This document shows, one piece after another, positions 1 through 5,055 of a stretch of 7,320 bases of DNA. The stretch spans positions 1 to 7,320 of the forward strand of contig JAFGDA010000172.1 of assembly GCA_016932375.1 (NCBI GenBank), given 5' to 3'. The notes under the pieces were generated by a model. That model was not told the DNA's origin and did not search any database. It saw nothing but the letters and a program-made list of their open reading frames with translations. Source of the DNA: Actinomycetota bacterium. GTDB taxonomy: Bacteria; Actinomycetota; Humimicrobiia; Humimicrobiales; Humimicrobiaceae. Numbering within the stretch: position 1 is the first letter of the stretch; each line of letters begins with the position of its first letter. The translations under genes and the position numbers were made by a program.

Positions 1-10
1 AATTAATAAA

Positions 11-16
11 TATAAT
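11..16 (+). promoter_or_regulatory. -10 box of the promoter for the LacI-type repressor gene
   Basis: The bases read TATAAT, a perfect match to the sigma-70-type -10 hexamer, in a very AT-rich stretch. A start of transcription would fall about 7 bases downstream, near 23, leaving a leader of about 39 bases before the ATG at 62. The -35 box would lie before base 1 and cannot be seen. AT-rich DNA can give TATAAT by chance; the operator-like site immediately downstream raises the likelihood that it is real. Confidence 0.5.
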
Positions 17-20
17 AATA

Positions 21-42
21 TGAAAACGTTATTAGTAACGTT
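21..42 (+). promoter_or_regulatory. LacI/GalR-type operator, probably autoregulatory
   Basis: Bases 21-34 read TGAAAACGTTATTA, matching 10 of the 11 specified positions of the known LacI-family (CcpA cre) pattern TGWAANCGNTNWCA. Bases 25-42 also form a perfect inverted repeat, AACGTTA-TTAG-TAACGTT, so two CG-centred AACGTT cores lie 12 bp apart. The site begins 4 bases after the TATAAT box and covers the expected transcription start, where a bound repressor would block initiation. It lies directly before a LacI-type gene, so self-repression is the simplest reading. A global CcpA-like regulator could bind instead. Confidence 0.55.
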
Positions 43-61
43 CCCATATTATTTTGATCAC

Positions 62-1078
62 ATGAATTACAAAAACATAACCCTGAAGGATGTAGCAAAA
101 GAATCGAATATGTCGATTTCTACAGTATCGAGAGTTGTGAATAATGAGAAATACGTTTCTCCTGAATCAAGGGAAAAGGTTTATAAAGCCATAAAGGAAT
201 TAAATTATCATCCGGAGCTTACAGCAAGAAACTTAAGGCTCAGGGAGTCAAATACCATAGGGGTTATTATTCCCAAGGTTGCTGATTATTTTTTTGCAAA
301 CATAGTGCTTTCTGTACAGGAATTTTTTATGGAAAAAGGAAAGGATATTATTCTTTTCAATACTTACAATGACGAACAGATTGAAGAAAAGGCCATAAGG
401 CTTGCAGTATCAAAGAGAGTAGAGGGAATAGTGCTGGTAACAATATGTAAAAATGAAAAAATTATCGAGTCTATAATGCAAAGTTTCAAAATCCCGATAG
501 TAGTTGTAGATAACAGGTTAAATATAAGAAATGTAGACCAGGTATTGAGCGATGACATTGGGGGATCATTCAAGCTGATAAATCACCTTGTGGAAGCACA
601 TGGTTATAAAAATATTGCATGTATAAGCGGTCCCCTTAATGAATCAAGCGGCATGGATAAGTATCTTGGATATAAAAAAGCACTTGACGATCATAATATA
701 TCGGTTAACGATTCGTATTTAAAAGTCACTAACTGGAGAAAATCAGAAGCTTATGATGTTACGGAACAGCTTATGGAATTAAACCCGGGGCCGGAAGCCA
801 TATACTGCGCCAATGCAAATTTACTTATTGGTTGTTTGAGGTTTTTAATAGAGCATAATATAAAGGTCCCGGAAGAAATAGCCCTTGTGACATTTGATGA
901 TTATGATTTTGTTTCAGTCCTTGGCCCTCCTGTTACATCACTTAACAGGATTGACAGGGAAATAGGTGAAAAAGCCGCAGGAATACTTTTCAAAAGGATC
1001 CAGGGATATGATGGTGAATACAGGGAAATAAGGATTGAATCGGATCTTGTGATAAGGAAATCCTGCGGTTGTAATTGA
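62..1078 (+). CDS. LacI/GalR-family transcriptional regulator
   Basis: This is a cytoplasmic sugar-responsive DNA-binding protein of 338 residues, a normal length for the family. Residues 6-28 form the LacI helix-turn-helix (ITLKDVAKESNMSISTVSRVVN). The hinge helix follows (NYHPELTARNL, about 48-58); its Leu58 matches the residue that family members insert into the central CG step of the operator. From about residue 65 (TIGVIIP) the protein has the periplasmic-binding-protein-like sensor domain. It ends in VIRKSCGC, a C-terminal signature common in this family. The ATG at 62 was chosen over an in-frame ATG at 20 because it gives the usual short lead-in to the helix-turn-helix, and because base 20 lies inside the promoter/operator region. 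No clear Shine-Dalgarno site precedes 62. It heads the locus and likely controls both itself and the transport genes. The effector is unknown. Confidence 0.95.
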   Translation: MNYKNITLKDVAKESNMSISTVSRVVNNEKYVSPESREKVYKAIKELNYHPELTARNLRLRESNTIGVIIPKVADYFFANIVLSVQEFFMEKGKDIILFNTYNDEQIEEKAIRLAVSKRVEGIVLVTICKNEKIIESIMQSFKIPIVVVDNRLNIRNVDQVLSDDIGGSFKLINHLVEAHGYKNIACISGPLNESSGMDKYLGYKKALDDHNISVNDSYLKVTNWRKSEAYDVTEQLMELNPGPEAIYCANANLLIGCLRFLIEHNIKVPEEIALVTFDDYDFVSVLGPPVTSLNRIDREIGEKAAGILFKRIQGYDGEYREIRIESDLVIRKSCGCN

Positions 1079-1259
1079 GTTGATTTTTTAAATATATGTT
1101 TTGAAATATTGAGGCGAAGGGGGGTGTTTAAAAAAGGCAAACAATGAATAAAAGTAAATAAAAAGAAGATAACCAGAGGAGGTGTGACGGGGAAAAATAA
1201 TTTATTTATTTTAAGGCAAAGAAGTTTCACGTAGAAAATTATATTGATAGGAGGGAAAA
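1079..1259 (+). other. Leader region before the sugar-binding lipoprotein gene
   Basis: This 181-base gap has no convincing gene and no intrinsic terminator after the repressor, so transcription may read through. Weak promoter-like hexamers are present (TTGTAA at 1069-1074 with TATATG at 1093-1098, 18 bp apart), but they match consensus poorly. An orphan Shine-Dalgarno-like sequence AGAGGAGG (1175-1182) has no properly spaced start codon. An imperfect dyad (AAgTTTC...GAAAaTT, 1222-1240) lies close to the true ribosome binding site AGGAGGG (1249-1255). None of these matches the operator seen at 21-42, so how the transport genes are controlled is not visible here. Confidence 0.4.
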
Positions 1260-2312
1260 ATGAAAAAAATACTTACAGCAGCAATTCTTTTCACATTTAT
1301 AGTGTCCATGGTCTTTATGGGTATTGGTTGTAAAGAAGAGGCTGCAGGGGAAGCGGAAGAAATTAGTGAAGAAGAGCCTGTTGAGGAAGAGCCTGTTGAG
1401 GAAGAAGCTGCAGAAGAGGAAGAAGTAGTAGCTGAAAAAACCTACAGGATAGGCTATTCATGCTATGGCTGGGAAATCCCATGGATGGTTTTTTACAAGG
1501 AAAATTTTGATAAGATAATCGCCGGGGAGTACCCGAATTATGAAATCATTTATCATGATGCCCAGTATGATTTCCAGGCAATGGCTGATGGACTTGAGAC
1601 ATTCATCAATGAAGATGTGGACCTGATCATGCATTTTGCACTTGATAACCTGCCCGTTCTTGAAACATATAAGAAGATAAACGAAGCAGGCATACCACTA
1701 TTTTTAACCATGGATGAACCGGCATATGAGGCATGGGAATATATGACAGCCTTTTCAGGGCTAAGCCCTGCTGAAGCAGGAAGGGTTTGTGCTGATAAAC
1801 TGGATGAAGCGCTTGGTGGTGAAGGTACATATGCCTGCATTACTCCTCCAAAAGGCTCCAGCTCATATAATATGTATATGACGAGGTTCTACAACAGGCT
1901 TGAAGATATCGGCAGCAAACTGGAGCTTGTTGCGGAAGAGGATGGAAACTGGGATGTAAAACAGGCCCAGGAAAAGGCATCCGACATTCTTACAAAATAT
2001 CCAGATATAGATGGTTTTTATGTTACTGATGACTGGATGGGTGGTGGGATTGTCAATGCTGCAAAAGAGAAAGGTTATCAACCAGGTGATTTTATTATTG
2101 CCGGTTGCGGCGGTGCTGCCGTCGGAGTGAAAGACCTTGCAGACGGCTGGTATTATGTACTTGTTGACCAGGGTACCATACTCTGTGCAACACAGGATGC
2201 TTTCCTTATGAAACTGATCGTTGAGGACCTGGGTCCTGTACCGTTCTATTCTATGGTTTACCAGAGAGTTCTGACAAAAGATGATATGGAAGGGTTTGAG
2301 CCATCCTGGTAA
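1260..2312 (+). CDS. Sugar ABC transporter substrate-binding lipoprotein (type 1 periplasmic-binding fold)
   Basis: This 350-residue protein should be the extracytoplasmic sugar receptor for the ABC importer encoded downstream. It has a lysine-started signal peptide with a hydrophobic core (about 5-20) and a lipobox ending in GIGC, so Cys24 is the likely lipidated residue; Gly at -3 is unusual. Residues 25-60 form a linker with 19 Glu in 36 positions. The ligand-binding domain starts at TYRIGYS (about 61). It carries aromatic residues W71 and W75 in the first loop, and hallmarks of the ribose/galactose-binding class in altered form: TDDWMGGG (256-263) in place of the common NDxxAxG, and IIAGCGG (279-285) in place of the usual GxDG. 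Five further cysteines (68, 177, 193, 283, 309) are unusual for an exported protein and fit an anaerobe. Start ATG follows AGGAGGG at 1249-1255. The ligand is unknown; altered binding-site motifs suggest it is not plain ribose or galactose. Confidence 0.9.
   Translation: MKKILTAAILFTFIVSMVFMGIGCKEEAAGEAEEISEEEPVEEEPVEEEAAEEEEVVAEKTYRIGYSCYGWEIPWMVFYKENFDKIIAGEYPNYEIIYHDAQYDFQAMADGLETFINEDVDLIMHFALDNLPVLETYKKINEAGIPLFLTMDEPAYEAWEYMTAFSGLSPAEAGRVCADKLDEALGGEGTYACITPPKGSSSYNMYMTRFYNRLEDIGSKLELVAEEDGNWDVKQAQEKASDILTKYPDIDGFYVTDDWMGGGIVNAAKEKGYQPGDFIIAGCGGAAVGVKDLADGWYYVLVDQGTILCATQDAFLMKLIVEDLGPVPFYSMVYQRVLTKDDMEGFEPSW
1371..1400 (+). repeat. Tandem 15-bp duplication in the acidic linker
   Basis: The unit GAAGAGCCTGTTGAG occurs twice head to tail without mismatch and encodes EEPVE twice. 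It lies in the disordered linker between lipid anchor and binding domain of the substrate-binding protein. Exact in-frame repetition suggests recent slippage or duplication, with linker length probably free to vary. Confidence 0.9.
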
Positions 2313-2332
2313 AAACCTGTCAGGCCGTTTAA

Positions 2333-2376
2333 TTTGTATCCTGGAGTGGCTGTAAATAGCCACGCCAGGATACAAA
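2333..2376 (+). promoter_or_regulatory. Strong intergenic hairpin between binding protein and dehydrogenase genes
   Basis: TTTGTATCCTGG (2333-2344) pairs with CCAGGATACAAA (2365-2376), and GTGGCT (2346-2351) pairs with AGCCAC (2358-2363). The stem is therefore 12 + 6 bp with one A-G mismatch and a 6-base loop. It starts 20 bases after the stop codon of the binding-protein gene. No run of T follows; the next bases are AAAGG, so it is not a classic intrinsic terminator. Such structures after sugar-binding-protein genes are known (for example REP elements between malE and malF) to protect upstream mRNA so that more binding protein than permease is made. A similar role here is inference. It could instead be a copy of a dispersed repeat. 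Confidence 0.75.
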
Positions 2377-2379
2377 AGG

Positions 2380-2431
2380 ACCGGAAAATTATTTATTTCG
2401 TTAAGTTTGAAGATGTAATTTACCGGAAAAT
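2380..2431 (+). repeat. Pair of 10-bp direct repeats ACCGGAAAAT
   Basis: ACCGGAAAAT occurs exactly at 2380-2389 and again at 2422-2431, with starts 42 bp apart (about four helical turns), between the hairpin and the dehydrogenase ribosome binding site. Helical phasing would suit a protein binding both copies, but a chance repeat in AT-rich DNA is possible. No promoter hexamers of good quality were seen between them. Confidence 0.35.
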
Positions 2432-2456
2432 ATTACAAGGGAGGAGTGGAGTATAA

Positions 2457-3485
2457 ATGAAAAAGTATGGTGTTGGAATAATTGGAGTAGGCTGGGTTGC
2501 AGGAGCGCATGCAACTGCCATGCTTCAAAATCCGAATATAAAAATATCTGCTCTTGTTTCAAGAAGAAAAGAATCCTGCGAAGCCTTGAAAAAGGAGCTG
2601 AATCTTGATTGTGAAATTCTTGATAGTTATGAAGACCTGATAAAACATAAGGATGTTGATATTATTGATATATGTACGCCAAATTCCATGCACTGTGAAC
2701 AGGTCCTGAAGGCAGCTTCAGCAGGGAAACATATAATTATTGAAAAACCGATATGTATGAACCTTGATGAGCTGCAGGCAGAACTTGATGCAATAAGGAA
2801 AGCTAAAGTTAAAACCCAGACAGGCTTTGCGAGCAGGTGGAACCCGCACATCCTGTCCCTTAAACATATGGTTGATATGGGTGGGCTTGGCGATATATTT
2901 TTTACTGAAGTGGACTACTACCACGAGATCGGCCCATGGTGGAGCGGGTATAACTGGGGTTCCAATACATTGAAAGGCGGGCCTTCAGCAAGTCTTGTAG
3001 CAGGCTGCCATGCGGTAGACCTTACGAGGTTTTTTGCCGGTTCTGAAGCAACAGAGGTTTTTGCATACGGCACTTTCGGCCACAGAAAAGATTATGAATA
3101 CCCGCCGACTTATGCTGCCGTTGTTAAATTTGAAAATGGGAAGATTGGTAAAACAGGAAACAGTTTTGAGAATGAGTGTCCCTATGTTATGAACATAATA
3201 TTGCATGGAAGTAAAGGTGCAGTTTTCAATGAGAAATTCTTTACAAAAGAATGGTTTCCCGGGCAGGAAGACTGGCAGGTATTCAAGTCAACAATGCTTG
3301 AAAGTGGCGATGTCAAGCACCATCCTTTTAAGGGGATGATTGATGATATTGCCAATGCCATTATAAATGATACTGAAACCTCAAATAATATCGAGTCTTC
3401 CGCAAGGTCACATGAACTATGCCTTGCTATCGATAAATCAATGGAAACAGGCGAGAAAGTAAAGTTGCCGCTTATTAAATGGTAG
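2457..3485 (+). CDS. Gfo/Idh/MocA-family NAD(P)-dependent oxidoreductase
   Basis: This 342-residue cytoplasmic enzyme probably oxidises or reduces a hydroxyl of the imported sugar, or of a derivative, using NAD(P). The N-terminal Rossmann fold starts with GIIGVGWVA (residues 7-15; Gly10-x-Gly12-x-x-Ala15). The family motif EKP lies at 96-98, with Lys97 the expected catalytic/cofactor residue. The C-terminal half has the substrate-domain motif GGPSASLVAGCHAVD (174-188), in which His185 is the expected catalytic histidine. The Asp normally found four residues before that His (as in inositol dehydrogenases, D-x-G-x-H) is Val181 here. This is seen in the sequence and points to a subfamily with different chemistry from IolG. 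Ribosome binding site GGGAGGAG at 2439-2446 supports the ATG at 2457. All seven arginines use AGA/AGG. It sits inside the transporter gene set, between receptor and ATPase, so its substrate is likely the transported compound or an early product. The precise reaction is not known. Confidence 0.92.
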   Translation: MKKYGVGIIGVGWVAGAHATAMLQNPNIKISALVSRRKESCEALKKELNLDCEILDSYEDLIKHKDVDIIDICTPNSMHCEQVLKAASAGKHIIIEKPICMNLDELQAELDAIRKAKVKTQTGFASRWNPHILSLKHMVDMGGLGDIFFTEVDYYHEIGPWWSGYNWGSNTLKGGPSASLVAGCHAVDLTRFFAGSEATEVFAYGTFGHRKDYEYPPTYAAVVKFENGKIGKTGNSFENECPYVMNIILHGSKGAVFNEKFFTKEWFPGQEDWQVFKSTMLESGDVKHHPFKGMIDDIANAIINDTETSNNIESSARSHELCLAIDKSMETGEKVKLPLIKW

Positions 3486-3505
3486 ATTTATTAAATTTGA
3501 TAGGG

Positions 3506-3526
3506 ACCGGGCAATCATGTCCCGGT
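3506..3526 (+). promoter_or_regulatory. GC-rich hairpin before the ATPase gene
   Basis: ACCGGG (3506-3511) pairs with CCCGGT (3521-3526) around a 9-base loop. A competing pairing exists: GGGAC (3503-3507) with GTCCC (3519-3523), so two mutually exclusive folds are possible. No U-tract follows, so it is not an intrinsic terminator. It lies 20 bases after the dehydrogenase stop codon and 6 bases before the ribosome binding site of the ATPase, where it could affect mRNA processing or translation. The loop of the first fold contains an ATG (3517) that would otherwise be a candidate start. Function is inferred. Confidence 0.5.
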
Positions 3527-3532
3527 TACGAT

Positions 3533-3540
3533 GGGAAGGG
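3533..3540 (+). promoter_or_regulatory. Ribosome binding site that sets the ATPase start at 3550
   Basis: GGGAAGGG ends 9 bases before the ATG at 3550. It is a moderate Shine-Dalgarno match, but the placement agrees with the protein homology, which begins at SDALLQIKNLYK. The alternative ATG at 3517 has only AGGGA (3502-3506) before it and lies in a hairpin. Confidence 0.55.
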
Positions 3541-3549
3541 ATATATTTA

Positions 3550-5055
3550 ATGAGTGATGCCTTGTTGCAGATAAAAAACCTGTATAAAAAGTTCAGGGGT
3601 GTCCAGGCGCTTGACGATGTAAGCCTTGATATAGAAAAGGGTGAGGTTCATTCAATAATAGGGGAAAATGGTGCGGGAAAAAGCACCCTTATAAAAATAA
3701 TATCCGGCGTAGTCAGGGCAGATGAAGGCCAGGTTATTCTTCGTGGCGAAAGCATACTTAACCTTCCAGCAGCAAAAATTTTTGCAAGGGGTATTTCCGC
3801 CTCTTACCAGGAGAATTCCTTGTTTGACAACCTTACTATTGCGCAGAATCTTTTCATAAGCAGCCTTTACAGGTATAAAGGTTTTAATTTTAGCTGGGAA
3901 AAAGCTATTTCAGGAGCCAGGAAGATTCTGGATTATTTCGGGATTAATAATGTAGACCCCCTTGAAACAGTATCGGAGCTTCCACCTGAAACAAGGCAGA
4001 TAATTGAAATATTGAAGACTGTAAGCAGGAAAGCTGACATTTTATGTCTTGATGAACCGACTGCTTCCCTTACCGAAAGTGGTGCGGAATCACTTTTTAA
4101 ACTGCTAAATGATCTCAAGAGTAAAGGCATTACCATAATATATGTATCCCATAACCTTGATGAGGTTTTAAAAATCAGCGACAGGATAACTGTACTGAGG
4201 GATGGTAAGAAGGTTGAGACAATCGAAAAAAAATCAGCTGACAAATCCATACTCCACCAGTTGATGATAGGCAGGGAGATTATGCAGAGGCAGAGGCAAA
4301 AGGCCCCATATACGGGAGAAAAACCGGTACTGAAAGTTTTAAATGCAGGTGACGGGGGTAAGCTTCACGATATAAGCTTTGAATTATATAAGGGTGAAGT
4401 CCTCGGACTCGCGGGCCTTGTCGGTTCTGGTAGAACAGAGCTTGCATGGCTTTTATTCGGGCTTTCACCCTTAAAATCCGGAAATATCTATTATAATGGA
4501 GCTGTGATGCCAGGTTTAAGTCCGGCAACTGCAATAAAAAAAGGCATAATGTATCTTCCTGAAGAGAGAAAGCTAATGGGGCTGTTTCTGGGCCAGGATC
4601 TTAAAGTGAATATAACTTCTTCCAAACTGGACAAAATCAGGAGAGGCATAATGATAAACTTCAGGAAGGAAAGAATATTGACAGAAGAGGTATTAAAAAG
4701 TCTTGGTATAAAATATGCTACGCTAAACCAGCTTGCCTTAAAACTCTCAGGGGGTAACCAGCAGAAATTACTTTTTGGTAAATGTTTGTTTACGGATCCG
4801 GAGCTGCTTATACTTGATGAACCGACAAAAGGAATTGATGTAGGTTCAAAAGAAGAGATATATGAGCTAATTGAAAAACTGGTAGACGAAGGCATGACGA
4901 TTATCCTCATATCTTCCGAGGTCGAGGAGATATGTAAACTCTCAGACAGGGTGCTTATAATGGTCAAGGGGAAAATAAAGGATGTGTATAAAGGTGATAA
5001 AATAAATGAAAAAGATATCACAAGCTGCTACCTCCAGACTGAAAAAAGAAAATGA
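3550..5055 (+). CDS. Sugar ABC importer ATP-binding protein with two fused ATPase domains (RbsA/MglA type)
   Basis: This 501-residue cytoplasmic ATPase powers import through the two permeases encoded next; the length equals that usual for RbsA-like proteins. Domain 1 has Walker A GENGAGKST (38-46), a degenerate signature LPPETRQ (144-150), Walker B LCLDEPT (165-171) and switch His201. Domain 2 has GLVGSGRTE (289-297), where Walker A Lys is Arg295, a perfect signature LSGGNQQK (399-406), Walker B LLILDEPT (419-426), and Ser456 in place of the switch His. Pairing Walker A of domain 1 with the signature of domain 2 gives one complete site; the other site is degenerate on both faces, as is usual in this family. 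An earlier in-frame ATG at 3517 would add 11 residues not expected by homology. The last 50 bases overlap permease 1. Substrate specificity lies in the partners, not here. Confidence 0.96.
   Translation: MSDALLQIKNLYKKFRGVQALDDVSLDIEKGEVHSIIGENGAGKSTLIKIISGVVRADEGQVILRGESILNLPAAKIFARGISASYQENSLFDNLTIAQNLFISSLYRYKGFNFSWEKAISGARKILDYFGINNVDPLETVSELPPETRQIIEILKTVSRKADILCLDEPTASLTESGAESLFKLLNDLKSKGITIIYVSHNLDEVLKISDRITVLRDGKKVETIEKKSADKSILHQLMIGREIMQRQRQKAPYTGEKPVLKVLNAGDGGKLHDISFELYKGEVLGLAGLVGSGRTELAWLLFGLSPLKSGNIYYNGAVMPGLSPATAIKKGIMYLPEERKLMGLFLGQDLKVNITSSKLDKIRRGIMINFRKERILTEEVLKSLGIKYATLNQLALKLSGGNQQKLLFGKCLFTDPELLILDEPTKGIDVGSKEEIYELIEKLVDEGMTIILISSEVEEICKLSDRVLIMVKGKIKDVYKGDKINEKDITSCYLQTEKRK
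4991..4997 (+). promoter_or_regulatory. Ribosome binding site of permease 1, inside the ATPase gene
   Basis: AAGGTGA lies 8 bases before the ATG at 5006 and within the coding sequence of the ATPase, 59 bases before its stop codon ends. It supports the long 50-base overlap as real, because the permease frame has no later ATG before its first membrane segment. Confidence 0.6.

Noticed and set aside
20..61. In-frame ATG at 20 as the start of the repressor, adding 14 residues (MKTLLVTFPYYFDH).
   Set aside because: It lies 4 bases after a TATAAT box and overlaps the operator, has no ribosome binding site, and adds residues before the helix-turn-helix that the family does not have.
901..1230. Minus-strand open frame of 109 codons covering the repressor end and the leader.
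   Set aside because: It is antisense to the conserved repressor C-terminus and shows no motif; about half lies in low-complexity AT-rich leader.
1184..1234. Small frame from GTG 1184 (16 codons) after AGAGGAGG as a leader peptide.
   Set aside because: The start codon is only one base from the Shine-Dalgarno core, too close for normal initiation, and the peptide shows no regulatory run of codons.
1222..1240. Imperfect dyad AAgTTTC-acgta-GAAAaTT as an operator for the local LacI-type protein.
   Set aside because: The symmetry centre is on a base, not between C and G, and the sequence does not match the operator at 21-42; kept only as part of the leader description.
1863..2375. Minus-strand open frame of 170 codons across the end of the binding-protein gene.
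   Set aside because: It mirrors a well-supported plus-strand gene, has no recognisable motif, and its start lies in the intergenic hairpin.
3517..3549. ATG at 3517 as the start of the ATPase, adding 11 residues.
   Set aside because: The extra residues do not fit the family, the codon sits in a hairpin loop, and starting at 3550 gives the standard 501-residue length with a ribosome binding site.
4491..5021. Minus-strand open frame of 176 codons opposite the ATPase; a further 134-codon frame at 4942-5346.
   Set aside because: Composition is Ser/Ile-rich as expected for the complement of this coding frame, with no domain and no good ribosome binding site; the ATPase and permease on the other strand are certain.
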